This document shows positions 1 through 5,426 of a stretch of DNA of 8,992 nucleotides, one piece after another; the first letter of the stretch is position 1, and each line of letters begins with the position of its first letter. Below the pieces are notes generated by a model. That model saw only the letters and a program-made list of their open reading frames with translations, had not been told where the DNA came from and ran no database searches. The translations under genes and the position numbers were made by a program. Location of the stretch: NCBI GenBank assembly GCA_031273445.1, contig JAISRV010000404.1, forward strand, positions 1 through 8,992, given 5' to 3'. Origin of the DNA: Candidatus Adiutrix sp. Its GTDB lineage: Bacteria; Desulfobacterota; Desulfarculia; Adiutricales; Adiutricaceae.

Positions 1-120
1 GCCAACCCGCCGGAGGTCAGACCAGCCTAACCGCCGGAGGTCAGACCTGCCAAACCGCCGGAGGTCAGACCGGCCACTCCGCCGGAGGCCAGACCGGCCA
101 GGCCGGCCGGAGGCAAGACC
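1..120. repeat. 24-bp tandem repeat array, about 5 copies, running off the left edge
   Basis: The core CCGCCGGAGGTCAGACC starts at 7, 31, 55 and 79 with an exact 24-bp period, and a degenerate copy with one inserted base starts at 103. The last 6 to 7 bases of each unit vary (GCCTAA, GCCAAA, GCCACT, GCCAGG). The first six bases look like the end of a further copy, so the array continues to the left. Because 24 is a multiple of 3, any frame gives an octapeptide repeat. Frame 3 (AGGQT-type repeats) is open from the window edge to a stop at 153-155 and could be the C-terminus of an upstream protein. Frame 1 (PPEVRPA) is broken by TAA at 28-30. Whether it is coding cannot be settled here. Confidence 0.9.
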
Positions 121-171
121 TTGGACTACCGACGCCGGCTGAACTGACGAACTAAACGCAGAGACCGCCCG

Positions 172-1041
172 ATGATCGCCAAATCTTGTCCAGGCCGCAA
201 CAAAAACGCAACAAAAAAAGGAGGCGAAGCCTCCGCCAACCGTGCAACCCAAGCGTTGGCCCCGGCCGACCAGCAACCTAACAGCCGACCAGGCCTCAAC
301 GGTCAGGATGCGGAGCATCCGGCGGCCGCGCGGCCCAAGCGCAGGGATATTAAAAAAGCCGCTTGCGCGGCTTTTCCGCGCACCATTCCGGTCATGACCG
401 GCTATGTGTTTATGGGGGCGGCTTTCGGGCTGCTTTTGCAAAGCGTGGGTTATAATTTCCTGTGGGCGGGCCTGATGAGCGTGACCATCTATGCCGGGGC
501 CATGCAGTTTGTGGCCGTAAATCTTCTGGCTGAGCCTATGGGCCTGGCCAACGCCTTTTTCATTACGCTCATGGTCAATGCGCGGCATGTTTTTTACGGT
601 TTTTCCATGCTGGAAAAATACAAGGGCCTGGGCTTGGCCAAGCCCTATCTGATTTTTTCGCTCACTGACGAAACCTTCACTCTGTTGTGCGCCGAACCGG
701 CCCCAGAGGGGATTGACCCCAAAAGCTATTACCTGAGCCTTTCGCTGATGAACCAGCTCTACTGGATCACGGGTTGCGTAGCCGGGGCTCTGCTCGGCTC
801 ACGTTTGAACATGAACGTGGCCGGCGTGGAATTCGTCATGACCGCCTTGTTTGTGGCCATCTTTGTGGAACAGGTCCGGCGGAAGGCCAACCGTCCGCCG
901 GCCCTGGCCGGGCTGGGCGGCTCCGCCGCCTGTCTGGCGATTTTCGGCCCCGACCATTTCATTTTGCCGGCCATGGCGACCATGGTCGCCGTTCTGACTC
1001 TGGCCCGGGGGCCTGTGGAAAGGGGATTTGAGGCTCCATGA
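172..1041 (+). CDS. azlC: AzlC family branched-chain amino acid exporter, large subunit
   Basis: This is the large membrane subunit of an AzlCD-type (YgaZH-type) exporter of branched-chain amino acids in the inner membrane. From about residue 60 the protein follows the family: a GY..MGAAFG stretch near 77-86, then IYAGAMQFVA, NARHVFYGFS and FSLTDETF, with several hydrophobic segments up to the C-terminus. The first 58 or so residues are low-complexity, rich in Ala, Pro, Asn and charged residues, and are not typical; AzlC proteins are usually about 230-245 aa, against 289 here. ATG 172 was kept because no other in-frame ATG occurs before residue 75; a TTG at 256 is possible, and no good ribosome site is visible for either. 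The stop overlaps the azlD start by 4 bp (ATGA), which indicates translational coupling. The family call is firm; the start is not. Confidence 0.9.
   Translation: MIAKSCPGRNKNATKKGGEASANRATQALAPADQQPNSRPGLNGQDAEHPAAARPKRRDIKKAACAAFPRTIPVMTGYVFMGAAFGLLLQSVGYNFLWAGLMSVTIYAGAMQFVAVNLLAEPMGLANAFFITLMVNARHVFYGFSMLEKYKGLGLAKPYLIFSLTDETFTLLCAEPAPEGIDPKSYYLSLSLMNQLYWITGCVAGALLGSRLNMNVAGVEFVMTALFVAIFVEQVRRKANRPPALAGLGGSAACLAIFGPDHFILPAMATMVAVLTLARGPVERGFEAP
213..234 (-). terminator. Hairpin with T-tract on the minus strand, inside the azlC 5' region
   Basis: GGAGGC (220-225) and GCCTCC (229-234) form a perfect 6-bp stem around GAA. On the minus strand the stem is followed directly by seven T (A-run at 213-219), which is the form of an intrinsic terminator. 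No minus-strand gene lies upstream of it, so it may block antisense transcription or be a chance structure in the AzlC extension. Confidence 0.35.
306..320. repeat. Perfect 6-bp hairpin in the azlC 5' region
   Basis: GGATGC and GCATCC are separated by GGA. This is the second of three compact hairpins inside the unusual N-terminal extension of azlC. There is no T-tract. Confidence 0.4.
352..375. terminator. Bidirectional terminator-like hairpin at the start of the conserved AzlC region
   Basis: AAAAGCCGC (354-362) and GCGGCTTTT (367-375) form a perfect 9-bp stem around TTGC. Read on the minus strand, the GC stem is followed by six T; read on the plus strand, by four T. It sits where homology to AzlC begins (residues about 60-68), so in the sense direction it could attenuate azlCD, or it may simply reflect the codons for KKAACAAF. 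Confidence 0.35.
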
Positions 1042-1370
1042 GCGACAGCGCCTACGCCTTTTTAACCGTTCTGACGGTGGCCGCCGCGACCTTTCTGACC
1101 CGGGCGGCGCCGTTTTTGCTCTTTCCCCCGGGCCGCCCGACCCCGAAATACATCATCTATCTCGGCAAATCGCTGCCTTGCGCCGCCATCGGCATGTTGA
1201 TCGTCTATTGTTTGAAGACTGTTCAGCCTCTGATCTGGCCTCACGGCCTCCCAGAGGCCATTTCCGTCGCCGCCGTCGCCCTGCTCCAGCATTTCGGCAG
1301 AAACATCCTCCTGAGCATAGCCGCGGGCGTCCTAATGCACATGGCTCTCATCCAAATCATCTTCGCCTGA
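1038..1370 (+). CDS. azlD: AzlD family branched-chain amino acid exporter, small subunit
   Basis: This is the small partner subunit of the AzlC exporter. At 110 aa it has the usual AzlD length and layout: about four hydrophobic segments (residues 6-22, 43-60, 68-85, 90-110), an early FLTRAAPFLLF motif and a conserved K-SLPCAAIGML stretch near residues 44-54. The start codon overlaps the azlC stop (ATGA), so the two subunits are almost certainly made from one mRNA in a coupled way. No clear terminator follows; the 65 bases after the stop contain nothing recognisable. Confidence 0.9.
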   Translation: MSDSAYAFLTVLTVAAATFLTRAAPFLLFPPGRPTPKYIIYLGKSLPCAAIGMLIVYCLKTVQPLIWPHGLPEAISVAAVALLQHFGRNILLSIAAGVLMHMALIQIIFA

Positions 1371-1435
1371 CGTAAAGCGGCATCTCCAGCCTCCCCTTCT
1401 CATGGATATGCCGATTCCCTCATTACATAGAAGAT

Positions 1436-1630
1436 TTGGCGGACATTAAAACCCGGATGAAGGCCGAGCGAGCCGCCCTGGTCAGATTGCAAAGTGAAAC
1501 TTGGCGGCTGGAACTGATCGACTACCAGGACGGAACGCGGGGCATAATTTTGCCCAAAGGGCTCAAAGTAGACCGAACCGGCGCGCTCCAGGGCGGAAGC
1601 GGCCGGGGCGGCATCCTCCTCGATCCGTGA
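1436..1630 (+). CDS. Unrecognised short ORF, possibly a gene remnant
   Basis: I do not recognise this product. The frame is open from 1376 to the stop at 1630, but the only starts are TTG 1436 (used here) and an internal ATG at 1457, and neither has a convincing ribosome site. The translation looks protein-like: a charged helix (KTRMKAERAALVRLQSE) followed by WRLELIDYQDGTRGIILPKG and a Gly-rich tail. GC-rich codon choice matches the neighbouring genes. The lack of a good start suggests it may be the 3' remnant of a longer gene whose 5' end was lost next to azlD. It could also be non-coding. Confidence 0.3.
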   Translation: MADIKTRMKAERAALVRLQSETWRLELIDYQDGTRGIILPKGLKVDRTGALQGGSGRGGILLDP

Positions 1631-1684
1631 CCGATTGCGGTGTGGTGATGACGCTGTCGTCAGGGATATGGCGGCGATCGTATT

Positions 1685-1717
1685 GTAAATTTTACTGTTG
1701 ACAATATAGACAATATA
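1685..1717. repeat. Candidate operator: small palindrome plus 9-bp direct repeat at the lipoprotein promoter
   Basis: GTAAATTTTAC (1685-1695) is an 11-bp palindrome just before the -35 box. GACAATATA then occurs twice head to tail (1700-1708 and 1709-1717), covering part of the -35 box and the spacer. Such repeats overlapping a strong promoter are a common layout for a repressor site, but no cognate regulator is identified. Confidence 0.35.
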
Positions 1718-1726
1718 AACTATAAT
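1698..1726 (+). promoter_or_regulatory. Consensus sigma70 promoter for the first lipoprotein gene
   Basis: TTGACA (1698-1703), exactly 17 bases of spacer, and TATAAT (1721-1726) give a full match to the housekeeping consensus in both boxes and spacing. Transcription should start near 1733, leaving a leader of only about 17 nt before the ATG at 1750. Perfect promoters are rare in a genome and usually mean high constitutive expression or tight repression. Confidence 0.8.
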
Positions 1727-1749
1727 AATAAAATAAGTTGGAATAAATC

Positions 1750-2211
1750 ATGAAAGAGCTGTTATCCATCATGAGCGGACGACGGAAATTTTTTTCGCTT
1801 CTTACCATTTTTTTGGTGGCCTTCTCACTGGTCTGTTCTTGCGGCCCCGACCCTGAAAAAGAGGCGAAACGCCGGGTCACTCTTGATGACGCGAAAAATG
1901 AACCTCCGTTGACGGAAGACGAAATCTTTTTGTTTATAAGAATTCTTCCCGAATATGCTGAAGTCGAGGGGAAAACTGAGGAGTTGAACTTTTTTAAGAA
2001 GTATAATCTTACAAAAAATCGTTTTGTTTTTATAAGAACTAAAATAGATATAACCCTGGTGACGATTGCCGGGGGTGATAAACGACTGGATATGTCACGA
2101 TTCCCAAAATCCTTATATCCACCCAATCAGTATGAACTTGAAATAGTGACCAAACATACCGAGGACCTCAGAGATGCAGGGGCTAAATATATAAAGGCTA
2201 TTCAAAAATAG
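1750..2211 (+). CDS. Small lipoprotein, paralogue of the one at 3153-3596
   Basis: The function is unknown. The 153-aa protein has a basic n-region (RRK at 11-13), a hydrophobic stretch at 14-28 and a lipobox V-C-S-C with the lipidated Cys at residue 31, so it should be a membrane-anchored lipoprotein facing the periplasm. The mature part is charged and soluble, with motifs CGPDP, NEPPLTEDEI and a C-terminal helix ending LRDAGAKYIKA. The same motifs, in the same order, occur in the lipoprotein on the other strand at 3153-3596, so the two are paralogues. ATG 1750 has only a weak GGA ribosome site; ATG 1771 is an alternative that keeps the signal peptide. The gene is clearly more AT-rich than azlCD and the ankyrin gene, which suggests a foreign or fast-evolving origin. 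Confidence 0.78.
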   Translation: MKELLSIMSGRRKFFSLLTIFLVAFSLVCSCGPDPEKEAKRRVTLDDAKNEPPLTEDEIFLFIRILPEYAEVEGKTEELNFFKKYNLTKNRFVFIRTKIDITLVTIAGGDKRLDMSRFPKSLYPPNQYELEIVTKHTEDLRDAGAKYIKAIQK

Positions 2212-2217
2212 CCAAAC

Positions 2218-2255
2218 AAAGGAGTATAAAAATGGCTCAATCTAATCATTCTTAA
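2218..2255 (+). pseudogene. Orphan Shine-Dalgarno and start codon with a seven-codon ORF
   Basis: AAAGGAG at 2218-2224 lies 7 bases before an ATG at 2232, the best plus-strand ribosome site in this region. The frame reads M-A-Q-S-N-H-S and stops at 2253-2255, and it overlaps the 3' end of the convergent ankyrin gene. It looks like the start of a second gene of the lipoprotein operon that was cut off when the ankyrin segment arrived. A chance match in AT-rich DNA is the alternative. Confidence 0.35.
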
Positions 2256-3081
2256 TACTATAAGGTCGTGCGGCCTTCAACATGGCCCTGACGGTTTCGG
2301 CGGCGGCGTTGTCTTCGGAAAGGTCCAGGGCCGTCCGGCCTTCCTGATCACGTAAATTAGGGTCGGCGCCGGAATCCAGGAGCAGGCGGACGGTGGCCGG
2401 GTCGGCATTGTTGCGGGCCGCGATCATCAAGGCGGTGCGGCCCCGGTCGGTGGCGGCGTTCGCCTCGCAGCCGGCCGCGAGCAGCAGTTCGAGGGCTTCC
2501 GGGCCGGAGTGGGCCGCAGCCAGAATAAGGGGGAAATAGACCTGCCGCCCGTTTTTATCCAGGGGTTTGATCTCGGCGCCTGATTCAAGAAGCAGTTTCA
2601 GCAGAGCCGCCTGGGCTTCCGGAGGCCGGCGCCGGTCTCCCAGGCAGGCTTCCAGAAAAGGAGTCAGGCCGAAAGAATCCGGGGCGTTGAGGTTTGCCCC
2701 GGCGGACAATAGATGTTTGACCAACTCAAGGTCGCCCAGCGCCGCCGCATAATGCAGGGCGGTTTTCTCATTCCCGGCCGCCGGGGCCTTATAGTTGGGG
2801 TCAGCCCCGGCGGCCAGGAGCAGGGCCGCTTTTTCCGCCGCCGCCGCCCGGTTGGGATCAAGCGTCGCGACCATTAAGGGGCTGAGGCCCCGCCCGTCCG
2901 CCGCGTCCTGGTTGACGTCCGCTCCGGCTTCAATGGCCCGCTTCAATTCTCCGGGCTGGCCTGAAAAGCATAGGCCTATAAATTCTTCTTCAGCCGCCGA
3001 CGTAGCCGTAACAGGCCCCGGAAGGGCGGCCGCGAGCAGCAGCAGGACATACGGCCATAATTTACGTTGAAAAGGGTTCAT
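2242..3081 (-). CDS. Secreted ankyrin-repeat protein
   Basis: This is a 279-aa protein with an N-terminal signal peptide (basic QRK, hydrophobic core at residues 9-20, likely cleavage near ATSA-AEEE at 29-31), so it probably acts in the periplasm. Almost all of the mature part is ankyrin repeats, about seven, at roughly 33-58, 65-97, 105-135, 138-173, 178-208, 213-244 and 247-279. Typical repeat cores are visible: TALHYAAALGDLELVKHLL, GLTPFLEAC, RGRTALMIAA, LLLDSGADPN. Ankyrin repeats bind other proteins and no catalytic domain is present. The start at 3081 was chosen over an in-frame upstream one at 3141 because a strong GAGGTGGAG ribosome site precedes it and the signal peptide begins there. 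It lies 71 bp downstream of the second lipoprotein gene on the same strand and is probably cotranscribed with it. Confidence 0.88.
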   Translation of the reverse strand: MNPFQRKLWPYVLLLLAAALPGPVTATSAAEEEFIGLCFSGQPGELKRAIEAGADVNQDAADGRGLSPLMVATLDPNRAAAAEKAALLLAAGADPNYKAPAAGNEKTALHYAAALGDLELVKHLLSAGANLNAPDSFGLTPFLEACLGDRRRPPEAQAALLKLLLESGAEIKPLDKNGRQVYFPLILAAAHSGPEALELLLAAGCEANAATDRGRTALMIAARNNADPATVRLLLDSGADPNLRDQEGRTALDLSEDNAAAETVRAMLKAARPYSIKND

Positions 3082-3083
3082 CG

Positions 3084-3092
3084 CTCCACCTC
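3084..3092 (-). promoter_or_regulatory. Ribosome binding site that sets the ankyrin gene start
   Basis: On the minus strand GAGGTGGAG occupies 3092-3084, immediately before the ATG at 3081-3079. It decides for this ATG, which also begins the signal peptide, over the in-frame start 20 codons upstream. Confidence 0.75.
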
Positions 3093-3152
3093 GGCGCACT
3101 GCTATTGAATGAGGAAGGGTTTGGGGCGGCTTGCTCGTCATATGTTTCTACC

Positions 3153-3596
3153 TCATGGGCTTTGATTTTCAACTAGATTTTTTCCTGCCGCTTGAAGCTT
3201 ATCAAAATTATTTCTAACGATAGATTCTTCTTCCGGGCTGACGCGCATTTGTTGTGGGATAAAATCCGGGTAAGCCGGTTTCACTCCCACAACCAAACCC
3301 ATGGCCAACGGCATTTTCGCCTTTAGGAAGCAATAACGCCGGTAGGTCAGCCCATGAGCCGACACAAAAGCATTCACGGCGTTGAAATCGGTCATATCTA
3401 CAGTAAGGCTCAAAGGTGTAATTTCCAGCAAAATATCCATATCTTTTTGAGATATTGGCGGCTCCTCCGCCAGTTCGTTAATGGAATAACGTTCTTTTGG
3501 CGGCTCTTGCGGGTCTTCTCCACAACCCGCAAGAAAGCACATCACCACCAGGGAAATACTAGCTATGATTTTCAATATATTACTTTCGGAGTCCAT
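3153..3596 (-). CDS. Small lipoprotein, paralogue of the one at 1750-2211
   Basis: The function is unknown. From ATG 3596 the protein has 147 aa with a hydrophobic stretch at 7-23 and a clear lipobox L-A-G-C, lipid Cys at residue 25. The mature part aligns by eye over its full length with the plus-strand lipoprotein: CGEDP versus CGPDP, EEPPISQKDM versus NEPPLTEDEI, GLTYRRYCFLKAK versus NLTKNRFVFIRTK, and a terminal LQAAGKNL versus LRDAGAKYI. It therefore belongs to the same unnamed family. The start is uncertain: a TTG at 3617 would add seven residues including an Arg, and neither start has a good ribosome site. Its 5' end abuts the truncated regulator at 3596-4078, so its promoter would have to lie inside that remnant. 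It is probably the first gene of a unit with the ankyrin protein. Confidence 0.75.
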   Translation of the reverse strand: MDSESNILKIIASISLVVMCFLAGCGEDPQEPPKERYSINELAEEPPISQKDMDILLEITPLSLTVDMTDFNAVNAFVSAHGLTYRRYCFLKAKMPLAMGLVVGVKPAYPDFIPQQMRVSPEEESIVRNNFDKLQAAGKNLVENQSP

Positions 3597-4078
3597 TGCC
3601 AGTTGGCGATCATTCAACCGTCATACGGCGGGATATTGTCGTCAATCCAACCATTGCCCATATATTTTATCTGGCCGGGCACGTCGAAAGCTGGGGACGC
3701 GGCATCGAGAAAATATTTACGGCGTGCAGGAACGATGGCCTTCCCGAGCAGGAATATACCGTTCATCCGACGGATATTATGCTGAAATTTACGGCGCATC
3801 CAGATAGGATCATCCCATCTGGCCATACAGTCGTGAGGGATGGCTTTACAGATGCGATAGATAATTTGACAGATATACCGAAATCTTTGACAGATAAAGA
3901 ACTCGCGGCGCTAAAGTTAATCCTCGAAAATAATTGCTATACTACAAGCGAAATAGCCTCGAAACTCGCCGTCAGCAGGCAAACAGTCACGAACAGGCTG
4001 AAGATGCTGCAAGAGAAAAGAGTTATTTATCGCATTGGCTCCGACAGGAAAGGCCAGTGGCATTACAGGTCGATGTAA
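3596..4078 (+). pseudogene. 5'-truncated AlbA_2/HATPase_c_4 (COG2865-like) transcriptional regulator
   Basis: The translation keeps the end of an ATP-binding HATPase_c_4 domain (NPTIAHIFYLAGHVESWG followed by RGIEKIF at about residues 17-41) and a C-terminal winged helix-turn-helix (residues about 98-160; EIASKLAVSRQTVTNRL). Full-length members carry an N-terminal AlbA_2 (Schlafen-like) domain and are usually over 400 aa. Here the frame begins only at 3569, after a TGA at 3566-3568, and the sole start is TTG 3596 without a ribosome site, so the N-terminal two thirds are missing. The break coincides with the start of the lipoprotein gene on the opposite strand, which points to a recombination junction near 3600-3625. 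Its stop is 3 bp from that of the convergent ACT gene. The surviving HTH frame is intact, so a short DNA-binding product is possible but unlikely. Confidence 0.72.
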
Positions 4079-4081
4079 AGC

Positions 4082-4642
4082 TTACATTCTGGAAATGACC
4101 TCGAAAATATCGCGGGGCAGGAGGCTCAGCTCCATGCCGAGTTTTTCGGCCATGCGGTTCAAGTGCTGGCGGAAAGCGCGCTTGTTGACTTCCGTAGACG
4201 CCGACAGCTTAAAAACCATCGTCACCTGATCGACGTCGTGTTCGCCGGTGACGGGCATGGTGCGCAGGCTGTCTATATTCACGTTGAATTCGGCCACGGC
4301 GCCGGAAAAACTCGGGATGACGCCCATGCGGTTGTGGCCGCGCAAAACGACGATATAGATCTCCCTGGGCCTGGGAGGCCTGGTTTCATCCAGGTCGTCG
4401 CCGGCGGAAACCCAGTGGAATAGACCGGAGCCTTCCAAGGTTCGGCTCAGAACTTCAGTGAATTTTTGCACATCCTGGCTATGGTCGGGCATGGCGCAGG
4501 TGAAGAGGCCGGCAAATTCGCCATGCATGGTGGTCTGATTGATTTCATGGATACTGCCCTGCTGGTCAGCCAAAGCGGCGCTGACTTCGTGAATAATGCC
4601 GGGCCGGTCGTGGCCGGCGATGGTTATCACTAATTTACGCAT
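4082..4642 (-). CDS. Double ACT-domain regulatory protein, GcvR-like
   Basis: This is a 186-aa cytosolic protein made of two ACT domains (residues about 3-80 and 94-175), the arrangement of GcvR, the accessory repressor of the glycine cleavage system, and of related amino-acid-sensing proteins. The first domain opens with KLVITIAGHDRPGIIHEVSA, with the Gly of the ligand loop (DRPGII), and the second with EIYIVVLRGHNRMGVIPSFS. There is no enzymatic or DNA-binding domain. The start is supported by AGGTGA six bases upstream of the ATG. It is the last gene of the minus-strand series after dsbI, but a terminator-like hairpin in the 89-bp gap suggests it may have its own promoter. The ligand and target are unknown. 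Confidence 0.88.
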   Translation of the reverse strand: MRKLVITIAGHDRPGIIHEVSAALADQQGSIHEINQTTMHGEFAGLFTCAMPDHSQDVQKFTEVLSRTLEGSGLFHWVSAGDDLDETRPPRPREIYIVVLRGHNRMGVIPSFSGAVAEFNVNIDSLRTMPVTGEHDVDQVTMVFKLSASTEVNKRAFRQHLNRMAEKLGMELSLLPRDIFEVISRM

Positions 4643-4704
4643 ACATAATCACCTAAGTAGGATATAATACTAAATAGTAACAAACTCCTATCAAAAAATC
4701 CATT

Positions 4705-4732
4705 AAAAAATCCAAACCGCGGCGGCTGGTTT
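4705..4732 (-). terminator. Possible intrinsic terminator after the dsbI-like gene
   Basis: On the minus strand AAACC (4732-4728) and GGTTT (4718-4714) form a 5-bp stem with a 9-base loop, followed by GGA and six T (4710-4705). A second T6 lies at 4698-4693. The stem is short, so termination may be partial. Confidence 0.4.
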
Positions 4733-5328
4733 CATGCGGCCGGAAGCTCCGGGGGCTGGTTGCCGGCGCGGCCCCGGCCGATGAGCCAACTGAGCAGCAT
4801 CAGGCCCAGGCCCAGGGCGAAAAGGCCGTAAATGAAAAAGAGCCACTCGGCCATATTCAGGCCGAACAGGCTCCAGCCGTCTTCCCCGCACAAAGCCAGA
4901 GGTCTGAAGTGGGAGGGCAGCCACCTGTCCAGGGGCAGACCGAAGGGGAAATCGGCCGTAGCCATGGCGCAGACGCCCGGCGAATCGTCAAGGCTTCTGA
5001 GGTTGATGATTTCCAGCCTGAGGTCCCAGATGAAGCCCTGGATGACGGCCCAGACGGTCACGAAATAGCCGCCGAGGCGGAAAAGCGGGCGGCGCGGGCT
5101 TATGGCCGCGAACATGGCCCCGCAGAAGACGGCCAACATGGAAAAACGTATGTAGACGCACAGTTCGCAGGGCTGCAGCCCCAGGTATCTCTGAAAGAAA
5201 GCCCAGGAGAAAATTTCCAGAAAGAGAGCCGCGCCGCCGCCCAGAAACCAGACAGGGCGAAGGCTCTGCCAGCGGAGGAGGGTTCCCCAGAAATCGGCCT
5301 TCAAATCGTTCGCCATTTTTTTAAGCAT
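4732..5328 (-). CDS. dsbI: DsbB-family thiol:disulfide oxidoreductase, DsbI-like
   Basis: This inner-membrane enzyme reoxidises a periplasmic DsbA-type thiol oxidase and passes electrons to quinone. The 198-aa protein has hydrophobic segments consistent with four to five membrane spans. It shows the quinone-side Cys pair (QPCELC, residues 54 and 57 from the chosen start) and two further loop Cys (GVCAM, residue 120, and LALCGED, residue 147), matching the four essential Cys of the family. The sequence QRYLGLQPCELCVY is closer to DsbI than to classical DsbB. ATG 5328 was chosen because DsbI proteins begin about this far before the first Cys pair; the frame extends to a GTG at 5376, but that lies inside a palindromic repeat and has no ribosome site. 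No DsbA/DsbL partner is in the window. It lies 98 bp downstream of patB. Confidence 0.87.
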   Translation of the reverse strand: MLKKMANDLKADFWGTLLRWQSLRPVWFLGGGAALFLEIFSWAFFQRYLGLQPCELCVYIRFSMLAVFCGAMFAAISPRRPLFRLGGYFVTVWAVIQGFIWDLRLEIINLRSLDDSPGVCAMATADFPFGLPLDRWLPSHFRPLALCGEDGWSLFGLNMAEWLFFIYGLFALGLGLMLLSWLIGRGRAGNQPPELPAA

Positions 5329-5350
5329 ATTAACTCGCCGCAATAACAGC

Positions 5351-5376
5351 GTGATTTCGTCAAAGTCTGAAATCAC
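5351..5376. repeat. 26-bp palindromic element, copy 1 (patB-dsbI gap)
   Basis: GTGATTTC (5351-5358) and GAAATCAC (5369-5376) are perfect inverted arms around a 10-base centre. The element matches copy 2 at 6666-6691 at 23 of 26 positions. It lies 23 bp upstream of the dsbI ATG. It could be an operator shared by patB and dsbI or a REP-like intergenic repeat. Confidence 0.75.
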
Positions 5377-5426
5377 AATACTTTTGCCGCTGAGGCGTTG
5401 CGAATATTTAATAGCCTGGCCTATAA

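Noticed and set aside
1..120. CRISPR array
   Set aside because: The period is 24 bp with only 6-7 variable bases per unit, so there are no spacers; it is a tandem repeat.
1692..2126. A 144-codon minus-strand ORF opposite the first lipoprotein gene
   Set aside because: The plus-strand frame has a signal peptide, a lipobox, a consensus promoter and a paralogue. The minus-strand translation has none of these and would end inside the promoter.
3082..3141. A 20-codon longer N-terminus for the ankyrin protein
   Set aside because: The signal peptide and strong ribosome site place the start at 3081; the added residues would bury the signal peptide.
4643..4731. A sigma70 promoter for the ACT gene from the TATTAT-like box at 4664-4669
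   Set aside because: No acceptable -35 element lies at 16-18 bp, so the match is only AT-rich DNA.
5329..5376. Extended dsbI N-terminus from GTG 5376, with a resemblance of DFDEI to the patB N-terminus (NFDEI)
   Set aside because: The extension is encoded by the palindromic element, which also occurs outside coding sequence at 6666-6691, and it has no ribosome site. The likeness to patB is short and probably chance.
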